Below are positions 10,601 to 18,399 of a stretch of DNA of 64,000 bases, piece by piece. Positions within the stretch are counted from its first letter, which is position 1; the number at the start of each line of letters is the position of its first letter. A program made the position numbers and the translations under genes. The DNA lies in contig NZ_OBDY01000006.1 of assembly GCF_900215205.1 (NCBI RefSeq), positions 186,001-250,000 of the forward strand, given 5' to 3'. Source of the DNA: Paractinoplanes atraurantiacus. Its GTDB lineage: Bacteria; Actinomycetota; Actinomycetes; Mycobacteriales; Micromonosporaceae. The notes beneath the pieces are model-generated. The model had not been told where the DNA came from. It made no database searches and saw only the letters and a program-made list of their open reading frames with translations.

Positions 10601-11845
10601 ATGTCCGCGCCGAACTTTTCCGACCCCTCCCTGCTCCGCGGTCTGACCCAGCGGCGGTTCGGGCGTCGTGACGCGCTGAAGCTCTCCGGTCTGGCCGCCT
10701 CGGGCGCCGCCCTGGCCGCCTGCGGCGTGCAGGGTAAGGGCACGTCGACGGCGAGCGCCGCCCCCGACGCCATCGCGCAGTACTGGAACGGCAAGGTCAA
10801 GAACGGCAACATGCGTTTCGCCGGCTGGCCGCTCTACATGGACCCGAAGCAGCCCGAGCTGAAGCAGTTCACCCAGAAGACCGGCATCACGGTGAAGTAC
10901 CAGGAAGTCATCCAGGAGATGGGCCCCTGGTTCGCCAAGGTGCAGCCGCAGCTCTCGGCCGGCCAGTCCATCGGCTACGACCTGATGGTCATCACCAACA
11001 GCTTCCAGTTCACGCAGTTCCGCGACTCGGGCTTCCTGGCGCCGCTCGACCTGGCGAAACTGCCGAACTACACGAAGAACGCCGCCGACTCGTACAAGAA
11101 GGAGGCGTTCGACCCGGGCAACCAGTACAGCATCCCGTGGGCCTCCGGCATGACCGGCATCGCCTACGACCGGTCGAAGACCAAGCGGGACATCACCAAG
11201 CTGTCCGATCTGTGGGACCCGGCCTTCAAGGGCAAGATCGGAATGTTCTCCGACATCCAGGAGCTCGGCAACTTCGGCCTGCTGGCGGTCGGCGCCGACC
11301 CGGGCAAGTCCACGGCCGACGACTGGGAGAAGGCGGCGGCCAAACTGAAGGAGCAGAAGCCGCTCGTCCGCAAGTACTACGACCAGAGCTACGTCGAGGC
11401 CCTCGGCAACGGCGACGTCTGGATCACCCAGGCCTGGTCGGGCGACATCTTCCAGAAGAACCTCTCCGACGGCAGCGACTTCCGGTTCGTGATCCCCGAG
11501 GAGGGCGGCACGATCTGGACCGACAACATGACCATCCCGGTCACGGCCGAGAACCCGGTCGACGCCCTCATGCTGATGGACTTCTTCTACGAGGTCCCGA
11601 TCGCGGCGTCGCTGGCCAACTACATCAACTACGTGTGCCCGGTGCCGGGCGCCCAGGCCCAGATGCGCACCGACGCCGGCAAGCTGACCGGCGAGGACAA
11701 GGACGCGGCGCTGGCCGTGGCCAACAGCAAGCTCGTCTTCCCGACCGCTGCCGAGTACAGCAAGCTGCACTACTACGTGGCGTTCGAGACGATCTCCGAG
11801 CAGCAGAAGTTCCAGAAGACCTTCGAACCTATCGTGCTGGGATGA
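10601..11845 (+). CDS. potD: Polyamine ABC transporter substrate-binding lipoprotein
   Basis: Extracytoplasmic solute-binding protein (PotD/PotF family), 414 residues, which should hand putrescine or spermidine to PotB/PotC. The N-terminus has a twin-Arg stretch (RRFGRRDALKLSGLAASG) followed by a lipobox ending LAAC, so it is probably exported by Tat and anchored as a lipoprotein. Body motifs such as FAGWPLYMD, GYDLMVITNSF and IPWASGMTGIAYD fit the family. It lies 1 nt from potA and 1 nt from potB. Confidence 0.92.
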   Translation: MSAPNFSDPSLLRGLTQRRFGRRDALKLSGLAASGAALAACGVQGKGTSTASAAPDAIAQYWNGKVKNGNMRFAGWPLYMDPKQPELKQFTQKTGITVKYQEVIQEMGPWFAKVQPQLSAGQSIGYDLMVITNSFQFTQFRDSGFLAPLDLAKLPNYTKNAADSYKKEAFDPGNQYSIPWASGMTGIAYDRSKTKRDITKLSDLWDPAFKGKIGMFSDIQELGNFGLLAVGADPGKSTADDWEKAAAKLKEQKPLVRKYYDQSYVEALGNGDVWITQAWSGDIFQKNLSDGSDFRFVIPEEGGTIWTDNMTIPVTAENPVDALMLMDFFYEVPIAASLANYINYVCPVPGAQAQMRTDAGKLTGEDKDAALAVANSKLVFPTAAEYSKLHYYVAFETISEQQKFQKTFEPIVLG

Positions 11846-11846
11846 C

Positions 11847-12713
11847 ATGAAAAACCGCGTAAAACGGCAGCTCGCGCCCTATCTGCTGGTTCTTCCCGGC
11901 GGCATCTGGCTGTTGATTTTCTTCGCGGTACCGATGATCACGATGTTGTCGCTCTCCCTGCAGGAGGGCGACATCGTGAACGGCTACCGCTTCACCGGGC
12001 ACTGGCAGACCTATGTGGACGCGATCTCGTCCTACCAGACGCAGATCGTCCGCTCGCTGATCTACGGCGCGGTCGCGACGATCATCCTGATCGCGCTGGC
12101 CTTCCCGGTGGCGTACTGGATCGCCTTCCACGGCGGCAAGCGCAAGTCGACGTACCTCTTCCTGCTGCTCCTGCCGTTCTTCGTGTCGTTCGTCCTGCGG
12201 ACGATCTCGTGGGGGCAGATCCTGGCCGACGAGGGCCCGGTGGTCAGTCCACTTCGCTCCATCGGCCTGGTCGGCGACTCGTTCCACATTCTGGGCACGT
12301 CGTACGCGGTGATCGGCGGCCTGGTCTACAACTTCCTGCCGTTCATGGTGCTGCCGATCTACGTGGCGCTCGAGCGCATCGACCCGCGCGTGGTCGAGGC
12401 GGCGCGTGACCTGTACGCCAACCCGGCCGTCACGTTCCGCAAGGTGATCTTCCCGCTGGCCCTGCCCGGCGTCTTCGCGGGCGTGCTCATGACGTTCGTG
12501 CCGGCCAGCTCGGACTACGTCAACTCGGCGGTGCTCGGCAGCGCCGGCACCACCATGATCGGCCAGGTCATCCAGGCCCAGTACCTGGTCAACTCCGACT
12601 ATCCGACGGCCTCGGCGCTCTCGTTCGTGCTGATGGCGGTGCTGCTGATCGGCGTCTTCCTGTACGCCCGCATGCTCGGCACCGAGGACGTCATGAAGGT
12701 GGCCGCGCGATGA
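11847..12713 (+). CDS. potB: Polyamine ABC transporter permease
   Basis: Inner-membrane permease of the PotB/PotH type, 288 residues with about six hydrophobic helices. The EAA loop that contacts the ATPase is visible as VVEAARDLYANPAVTFRKVIFP. The stop overlaps the start of the second permease (ATGA, 12710-12713), so the two permeases are translationally coupled, as expected for a heterodimeric pore. Confidence 0.93.
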   Translation: MKNRVKRQLAPYLLVLPGGIWLLIFFAVPMITMLSLSLQEGDIVNGYRFTGHWQTYVDAISSYQTQIVRSLIYGAVATIILIALAFPVAYWIAFHGGKRKSTYLFLLLLPFFVSFVLRTISWGQILADEGPVVSPLRSIGLVGDSFHILGTSYAVIGGLVYNFLPFMVLPIYVALERIDPRVVEAARDLYANPAVTFRKVIFPLALPGVFAGVLMTFVPASSDYVNSAVLGSAGTTMIGQVIQAQYLVNSDYPTASALSFVLMAVLLIGVFLYARMLGTEDVMKVAAR

Positions 12714-13552
12714 CGACCCAGACTCTCGACCGGCCCACCCAGGCTCCTTCTTTGAAACCGCGGCGGCGCATCACGGGCGCCGGCTTCATGCACGGCTACG
12801 TCTGGCTGATCATCGCCTGGCTCGTCCTCCCCATCGCGGTCATGATCGCGTTCGGCTTCAACGACACTCCCGGCCGCTACAACCAGGAGTGGGTGGGCTT
12901 CACGTTCAAGTGGTACGGGAAGCTGTTCGAGCTCTCGAACCTCACCCAGGCCCTGGTCACGTCGATCCTGATCGCGATCGTGAGCAGCCTGCTGGCCGGC
13001 GCCCTGGGCACCGGCATCGGCTACGCCCTGGGCCGCTACCGGTTCCGGGGCGCCGGCTCCCTCAACCTGATCATGTTCGCCACCATCTCCAGCCCCGAAC
13101 TGATCATGGGCGCCTCCCTGCTGACCCTCTTCGCCTCGTTGCAGGTGGGCCTGGGCGCCGTCACGATCACCATCGCCCACGTGATGTTCTCCATCTCCTT
13201 CGTGGCCACGGTGGTCAGGGCCCGGGTGATGACCCTGGACCGCTCGGTGGAGGAGGCCGCGGCCGACCTGGGCGCCACCCCGTGGGTGACCTTCTGGAAG
13301 ATCACCTTCCCGATCATCCTGCCCGCCGTCTTCTCCGGCGTCCTGCTGGCCTTCGCCTTGTCGATCGACGACTTCATCGTCACCAACTTCACCGCCGGCA
13401 CCACGGAGACGTTCCCCTTGTTCATCTGGGGCGCCACCCGGGTAGGCATCCCACCCCAGGTCAACGTCATGGGCACCTTGATCTTCGCCACCGGCGTCCT
13501 CTTCGCCGTCGTGACAAACATCCGCTCCCGCCGAACCACCAAAACCGACTGA
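12710..13552 (+). CDS. potC: Polyamine ABC transporter permease
   Basis: Second permease (PotC/PotI type), 280 residues with about six membrane helices. Its EAA-like loop is SVEEAAADLGATPWVTFWK. After the first 25 residues the helix begins at YVWLIIAWLVLPIAVM. It is the last gene of the operon; a strong GC hairpin starts 6 nt after its stop. Confidence 0.93.
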   Translation: MTTQTLDRPTQAPSLKPRRRITGAGFMHGYVWLIIAWLVLPIAVMIAFGFNDTPGRYNQEWVGFTFKWYGKLFELSNLTQALVTSILIAIVSSLLAGALGTGIGYALGRYRFRGAGSLNLIMFATISSPELIMGASLLTLFASLQVGLGAVTITIAHVMFSISFVATVVRARVMTLDRSVEEAAADLGATPWVTFWKITFPIILPAVFSGVLLAFALSIDDFIVTNFTAGTTETFPLFIWGATRVGIPPQVNVMGTLIFATGVLFAVVTNIRSRRTTKTD

Positions 13553-13557
13553 CCCTC

Positions 13558-13580
13558 GGGGCGGGGCTCAGCCCCGCCCC
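13558..13580 (+). terminator. GC hairpin after potC
   Basis: Eleven-base arms GGGGCGGGGCT and AGCCCCGCCCC flank a single C, so in practice a stem of about 10 bp with a 3-nt loop. No T-run follows. It begins 6 nt after the potC stop and probably ends the pot operon; such T-less hairpins are common in high-GC actinobacteria. Confidence 0.7.
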
Positions 13581-13765
13581 TCAGCCCGCCGTTCTCGGCC
13601 TGTGCTGGCTTCTTCCGCAATCCAGCCCTCCTTCACCCGCCCCCTTCGGCCTGCGCCTCGCTCCGGCGGTCCAGCCATCTTCCAGCGCACTCACCCCTAG
13701 CCGCCTCGCGCACATTTCCGACTCTTCGGATATAGGCCAGCGAAAGTCCCGGCTAAGCTCCCGTT

Positions 13766-14326
13766 GTGGGCGAGCTTCGAGCGGATGCGCGGCGCAATCG
13801 GGAGCGAATCATCGACGTGGCCCGTGTGGTGGTACGCGAGCAGGGCACCCAGGCCTCCCTGCGCGACGTGGCACGGCGCGCCGAGGTGGGCCTCGGCACC
13901 CTCTACCGCCATTTCCCGTCACGAGACGCTTTGCTCGACCAGTTGATGCGCCGCCGCTTCGACCACTTGACGCTGCGCGCCGCCGCCCTGGCCGAACAGC
14001 ACGACCCGGGCAAGGCACTGGAGACCTGGCTGATCGAGTTCGCTTACGGCGCCGGCGCCTATCAGGGCCTCCCCGCCTCGATCATGACCACCTTGGCCGA
14101 CGAGAACTCCCCGCTCTACTCCTCCTGCGACGCCATGCGCGCCGCCGGGGGAGAGCTGCTGGCCGGCGCCCAGAAGTCCGGCAAAATCCGCCCGGACCTC
14201 ACGGCGTCGGAGCTTTTCGCTCTGGTAAACGCCGTCGCCTGGACTTCAGAAGCGGCCCCCGAATTGGAAGAGCGGGAGCGACTCCTGCAACTGATCGTCG
14301 AGGGCCTACGGGTCCAGCCCGTGTAA
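13766..14326 (+). CDS. TetR family transcription regulator
   Basis: A 186-residue regulator with an N-terminal TetR helix-turn-helix (RIIDVARVVVREQGTQASLRDVARRAEVGLGTLYRHFPSRDALL split over about residues 14-58) and a C-terminal ligand-binding domain rich in Ala and Leu. The start is a GTG at 13766, matching the short N-terminal lead usual before the HTH. It stands alone after the pot operon in the same direction, separated by a terminator. Its target may be itself or a distant gene; there is no direct evidence that it controls polyamine genes. Confidence 0.88.
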   Translation: MGELRADARRNRERIIDVARVVVREQGTQASLRDVARRAEVGLGTLYRHFPSRDALLDQLMRRRFDHLTLRAAALAEQHDPGKALETWLIEFAYGAGAYQGLPASIMTTLADENSPLYSSCDAMRAAGGELLAGAQKSGKIRPDLTASELFALVNAVAWTSEAAPELEERERLLQLIVEGLRVQPV

Positions 14327-15065
14327 GCACCGGCCGACTTCCGCGCAACCGGACATATGTCGAGCCTTTTCTCGCGACCCACTTTCTTTCACGAATCCCG
14401 AATTTCACTGACGCCCGCGTAACAGCTCTCACGCCCCGGCATTCTGCCGGAGGATTCCATTGCCGAAATTCCCCAAAATCACGCGCACGCGGCCGGATTT
14501 CCGGCATCGCGCCGCAGCCAGTCCTCACACTTTCCATTCGGCTGATCGGCTGGAGGACCAGGTGACGCACCGCAACTTCGTCACAAGGCCCCTCATGCGC
14601 CCCCAACCGCAGTCGCCCAGCTGAATCGCCGTAACCGCGCGCAGCCTTGAATCCCCACACCATGACGGCGATGGCACGCGCCACCCTCGGCGCCAACCCT
14701 CGCACCGCAATGGGAGCCGAAACTCGCACTTCGCTGGAAGCCGGCTTCCTGGTCGTAGAACCTTGCACCGCACTGGTGGCTGGCTCCCGCACCTCTCTGG
14801 GCGTAGATCCCTGCACCTCACTGGAAGCCGTCACTTGTGCAGCCTTGCCCTGTGTCTCCTCCCGCGCTGCCGGCAGCGGCTCCCGTTGCGCTGTTGTTCG
14901 CAACTCTGTCCGCTGTGACGCCTGGCGGTCGCGCTCCTCGATGCGTAATCGGAAAAGCTTGAAGCCATGACGTTGCGCGAGACCCCACTTGCGGCACCGG
15001 TCGAGCTCGCGACGGTCCGCATCGTGCTCGGGCGACCACTTGGGCGAAAGGGTGCGATCCGTCAT
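14199..15065 (-). CDS. Doubtful hypothetical frame in a repeat-rich gap
   Basis: An open minus-strand frame that could start at ATG 15065 (MTDRTLSPKWSPEHDADRRE). Its first 45 codons have fairly high G/C in third position and a charged, protein-like composition. Its middle is made of eight-residue repeats from the 24-bp repeat array. Its 3' third runs antisense into the TetR gene, which is unlikely for a real gene. No ribosome site is visible. It may be a decayed gene fragment or chance; I recognise no family. Confidence 0.2.
   Translation of the reverse strand: MTDRTLSPKWSPEHDADRRELDRCRKWGLAQRHGFKLFRLRIEERDRQASQRTELRTTAQREPLPAAREETQGKAAQVTASSEVQGSTPREVREPATSAVQGSTTRKPASSEVRVSAPIAVRGLAPRVARAIAVMVWGFKAARGYGDSAGRLRLGAHEGPCDEVAVRHLVLQPISRMESVRTGCGAMPEIRPRARDFGEFRQWNPPAECRGVRAVTRASVKFGIRERKWVARKGSTYVRLRGSRPVLTRAGPVGPRRSVAGVAPALPIRGPLLKSRRRRLPERKAPTP
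14675..14833. repeat. Degenerate 24-bp direct repeats, six units
   Basis: Units begin at 14675, 14699, 14723, 14762, 14786 and 14810; a 15-bp insertion follows the third. A rough plus-strand consensus is CTCGCACCTCACTGGGAGCC followed by four variable bases. Read on the minus strand they give octapeptides such as EVQGS or AVRGL patterns. Unit divergence is high, so the array is old. Confidence 0.65.
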
Positions 15066-15315
15066 CGCGGACATTTGCTTACGAGAGAAGAATCCAAGCT
15101 GTTGGTATCGCATGACCAATTATCCCGCTGGGCAGCTGGGAAGGCTATCGGGAAGCGATTGTTGATCGTGCCAAACTTCGATGAGCATATCGCCGCACCC
15201 GCTATTGCAGCTCTCTGCCCGATATGCTGATTCGGCGAGGTGGTTCGCACTGTAAGAAAAGAAGGGAGTGGGGAAGCGGCCGTGAGAATACGGCCACTTC
15301 AGCGCGTATCGAGTT

Positions 15316-15533
15316 CAGCCCGCCGGCCAGCGCGACGCGGGCCCCCGGGCATGACCCCGCGCCCACCTCCCGAGGGAAGCGATGCTCAGCGCGACGCGGG
15401 CGGCCGGGCATGACTCCGCGTCCATCTTCCGTGGAAAGCGATGCTCAGCCCGCCGGCCAGCGTGACCCGGGCGGCCGGGCATGACCCCGCGCCCACCTTC
15501 CGTGGGAAGCGGGGCCCAGCCCGCCGGCCAGCG
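15316..15533. repeat. 71-bp tandem repeat array (three units plus a partial)
   Basis: Units: 15316-15386 (71 bp), 15387-15445 (59 bp, lacking 12 bp near its start), 15446-15516 (71 bp) and a partial copy at 15517-15533. Each begins CAGCCCGCCGGCCAGCG and contains CGGGCATGACCCCGCG and a GGAAGCG end. It lies directly downstream of the aldehyde dehydrogenase gene's stop codon at 15564. Confidence 0.85.
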
Positions 15534-15563
15534 AGCGCAACACCCCGGCCATCTGTCGATGGC

Positions 15564-17021
15564 TCAGAGGTCCACCCCGGTAAGGACCATGACCCGCGGC
15601 TCGGTGTAGTCCTCCATGGCGCTGGCCACCCCTTCACGCCCCGACCCGCTGCCCTTCACGCCGCCGTACGGCATCTGGTCGGCCCGGAAGCTGGGCACGT
15701 CGCCGATGATGACGCCGCCCACCTCCAGGCGGCGGTGGGCGGCGAACGCCAGGTCCAGGCGGCGGGTGAAGACGCCCGCCTGCAAGCCGTACGCCGAAGC
15801 GTTGATCGCTGACAGGCCTTCTTCGTCGGAGTCGACAGACGTGAGGACCAGGACCGGGCCGAAGACCTCCTCCGCGCACACCCTCGCGTCCGGCGGCACG
15901 TCCGTCAGGACTGTCGGGGTGATGGTCGTGCCCGAGCGGGTTCCGCCGGTCAGGATGCGGCCGCCCTTCGTCACCGCCTCGGCGATCCACTCCTCGATGC
16001 GGTCCGCCGCCCTGGAGTCGATCACCGGGCCGACGTCGGCCGTCACGTCCAGGGCCTGCACCGCAGCCACCAGCGACGGCGTGAATGCCGACATGTGCCG
16101 GGCGTGTACGAACACCCGCTGCACCGCGATGCAACTCTGCCCGGCCTGATAGTTGCCGAAGGTCGCGATCCGCTGGGCCGCGAAGTTCAGGTCGTCCCAG
16201 TCCGAGGCGACCAGGGCGGCCGCGTTTCCGCCCAGCTCCAGGGTCACGTGCTTGTGCGGGACCGCGGCCTGGATCGCAGCGCCGACCGGGCCGCTTCCGG
16301 TGAACGACACCACCGGCAGGCGCGGGTCGGCGACCAGGTCCGGCATCCGCTCGTTCGGCACCGGCAGCACCGAGAACATGCCGGGCGGCAAGTCCAGGCC
16401 GGCCATGATCTCGCCGAGGAGCAGGGCCGTCAGCGGGGTCGCCGGGGCCGGCTTCACGATGATCGGGGTGCCCACCGCCAGGGCCGGCGCGACCTTGTGG
16501 GCGACCAGGTTCAGCGGGAAGTTGAACGGGGCGATGCCGAGCACCGGGCCGCGCGGCACACGGCGTACGAGCGCAATCCGCCCTTTCGCCGCCGGATCGG
16601 TGTCCAGGCGCTGCAGGTCGCCCGAGAAACGCCTGGCCTCCTCGGCGGCCCAGCGGAACGTCGAGACCGCCCGGTTCACCTCGCCCCGAGCCCATTTGCC
16701 CGGCTTGCCGTTCTCGGCGGTGATCAGGGCGGCGATCTCGTCCGCGCGGGCAGCCAGTTGCCGGCTGATCGCGTCGAGGGCGGCGGCCCGATCGGCAGCC
16801 GAAAGAGAAGGAGGCGAGGGGAAGCCGGCCGAGGAGGAGCCGGCCGAGGAGGAGCCGCCCGAGGGAAAGCCCGCGAAAGCCGCCGCGGCCGCGACCGCCT
16901 CCTCGATCTGGGCCGGAGTGGCGTAGGACGTCGAGCCGACCACCGCGCCGGAGCCGGGATTGCGGACCGTCAGGACATCGCTGCTGGTGGCCGGGCGACC
17001 GGCGACGTAGAAGGGGATCAC
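15564..17021 (-). CDS. Aldehyde dehydrogenase (probable succinate-semialdehyde step)
   Basis: NAD(P)+-dependent aldehyde dehydrogenase, 485 residues from a GTG at 17021. The catalytic Cys is C297 in AGQSCIAVQR and the Glu base is in LELGGNAAAL; GIAPFNFPLNLVAHK and PYGGVKGSGSGREG are family blocks. It is divergent from gabT with a 105-bp spacer, so it may complete the GABA route by oxidising succinate semialdehyde; that substrate is inferred. Oddly, a low-complexity insert (SSSAGSSSAG and flanking Gly/Pro/Ser, about residues 52-72) sits in the N-terminal cofactor domain and contains an imperfect short DNA repeat. Confidence 0.85.
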   Translation of the reverse strand: MIPFYVAGRPATSSDVLTVRNPGSGAVVGSTSYATPAQIEEAVAAAAAFAGFPSGGSSSAGSSSAGFPSPPSLSAADRAAALDAISRQLAARADEIAALITAENGKPGKWARGEVNRAVSTFRWAAEEARRFSGDLQRLDTDPAAKGRIALVRRVPRGPVLGIAPFNFPLNLVAHKVAPALAVGTPIIVKPAPATPLTALLLGEIMAGLDLPPGMFSVLPVPNERMPDLVADPRLPVVSFTGSGPVGAAIQAAVPHKHVTLELGGNAAALVASDWDDLNFAAQRIATFGNYQAGQSCIAVQRVFVHARHMSAFTPSLVAAVQALDVTADVGPVIDSRAADRIEEWIAEAVTKGGRILTGGTRSGTTITPTVLTDVPPDARVCAEEVFGPVLVLTSVDSDEEGLSAINASAYGLQAGVFTRRLDLAFAAHRRLEVGGVIIGDVPSFRADQMPYGGVKGSGSGREGVASAMEDYTEPRVMVLTGVDL

Positions 17022-17126
17022 GGGCGCAGCGTACCCAGAGATGTAACACGGAAATAGTTGTCAGGGCTTCCGTTCGCTGCGGAATCAGTGAAATGATCCA
17101 GGCCTTAAGCCTGAAGGAGTTGAGTC
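17022..17126. promoter_or_regulatory. Divergent promoter region between aldehyde dehydrogenase and gabT
   Basis: A 105-bp spacer serving both genes. On the plus strand a strong ribosome site GAAGGAG (about 17110-17116) precedes the gabT ATG at 17127. Sharing one spacer makes joint control of the two GABA-route genes likely. Confidence 0.5.
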
Positions 17127-18389
17127 ATGCCTAGCTCGGCCGACCTGCACCGGCGCCGGAGCGCGGTGGTCGCGCGCGGGGTCAGCAGCATGATCCCGTC
17201 GTATGTCGACACCGCCGCGGGCGGCACCCTGACCGACGTCGAGGGCCGCGAGTGGATCGACTTCGCCGCGGGCATCGCCGTCACCAATGTGGGCAACTCC
17301 GCGCCCAAGGTGGTCGAGGCGGTCAAGCGCCAGGCCGAGCGCTTCACCCACACGTGCTTCATGATCGCGCCGTACGAGCAGTACGTCGCGGTCTGCGAGG
17401 AGCTCGACGCGCTGACGCCGGGCACCTTCGAGAAGCGGTCGGCGCTGTTCAACTCCGGGGCCGAGGCCGTCGAGAACGCGGTGAAGATCGCCCGGCACGC
17501 CACGGGGCGGCAGGCGGTCGTCGTGTTCGATCACGCCTACCACGGGCGGACGAACCTGACGATGGCGCTCACGGCGAAGGTCATGCCGTACAAGCAAGGG
17601 TTTGGTCCTTTCGCCGGTGAGATCTACCGGGTCCAGATGTCGTACCCGTTCCGCGACGGCCGTGACGGTGCCGCGGCCGCCGCGTACGCCATCGGCCAGA
17701 TCGAGAAGACCGTGGGCGCGGTGAACGTCGCCGCCGTGCTGATCGAGCCCATCCAGGGTGAGGGCGGCTTCGTCGTACCGGCCGAAGGGTTTCTGCCGGC
17801 GCTGGCCGACTGGAGCAAGCAGAACGGGGCCGTCTTCATCGCCGACGAGATCCAGACCGGGTTCTGCCGCACCGGGTCGTGGTTCGCCAGCGAACACGAG
17901 GGTGTCGTGCCCGACCTGATCACCACGGCCAAGGGCATCGCCGGCGGGCTGCCGCTGGCCGCGGTCACCGGCCGCGCCGAGATCATGGACGCCGTGCACC
18001 CCGGGGGCCTCGGGGGGACGTACGGCGGAAATCCGATCGCCTGCGCCGCCGCCCTCGCCTCGATCGAGACCATGCGCGAGCTCGACCTGGCCGCCGCCGC
18101 CCGGCACATCGAGGCCGTCGCCCGGCCCCGCCTCGAAGCGCTCGCGGCCAAGCATCCGGTGATCGGCGAGATCCGGGGTCGCGGCGCGATGCTCGCGCTG
18201 GAGTTGATCAAGGAAAATAAAGATCCCGACCCGGTTACCACCGCGGCCGTGCAGAAGAAGGCCCACGAGCTGGGCCTCCTGCTCCTGACCTGCGGCACGT
18301 ACGGCAACGTCATCCGGCTTCTGCCGCCCCTGATCATTTCCGACGACGAGCTCGACCGCGGCCTCACCCTGCTCGAGCAGAGCTTTTAA
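17127..18389 (+). CDS. gabT: 4-aminobutyrate--2-oxoglutarate transaminase
   Basis: Class III aminotransferase of 420 residues converting GABA and 2-oxoglutarate to succinate semialdehyde and glutamate. The PLP lysine is K269 in TTAKGIAGG; FIADEIQTGFCRTG precedes it and FNSGAEAVENAVKIAR binds the phosphate. FDHAYHGRTNLTMALT and VLIEPIQGEGGF are typical GabT blocks. The start ATG has an AAGGAG site. The next aminotransferase starts 10 nt after its stop, so they share a transcript. Confidence 0.92.
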   Translation: MPSSADLHRRRSAVVARGVSSMIPSYVDTAAGGTLTDVEGREWIDFAAGIAVTNVGNSAPKVVEAVKRQAERFTHTCFMIAPYEQYVAVCEELDALTPGTFEKRSALFNSGAEAVENAVKIARHATGRQAVVVFDHAYHGRTNLTMALTAKVMPYKQGFGPFAGEIYRVQMSYPFRDGRDGAAAAAYAIGQIEKTVGAVNVAAVLIEPIQGEGGFVVPAEGFLPALADWSKQNGAVFIADEIQTGFCRTGSWFASEHEGVVPDLITTAKGIAGGLPLAAVTGRAEIMDAVHPGGLGGTYGGNPIACAAALASIETMRELDLAAAARHIEAVARPRLEALAAKHPVIGEIRGRGAMLALELIKENKDPDPVTTAAVQKKAHELGLLLLTCGTYGNVIRLLPPLIISDDELDRGLTLLEQSF

Positions 18390-18399
18390 GGAGCACCCC

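Larger units (their letters stand above)
14327..15563. other. 1.2-kb gap with two repeat arrays and no convincing gene
   Basis: Between the TetR gene and the aldehyde dehydrogenase (both of which end in this direction) lies a region with lower GC and irregular codon patterns. It contains the 24-bp array (14675-14833) and the 71-bp tandem array (15316-15533). No RNA gene, transposase or clear promoter was seen. Short frames on both strands do not look like proteins, apart from the doubtful minus-strand frame listed separately. Confidence 0.6.

Noticed and set aside
14675..14833. The 24-bp array as a CRISPR locus
   Set aside because: There are no spacers and units are highly diverged; a coding-type repeat is more likely.
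15316..15533. The 71-bp array as a CRISPR locus
   Set aside because: Units are contiguous, with no unique spacers between short constant repeats, and no cas gene is near.
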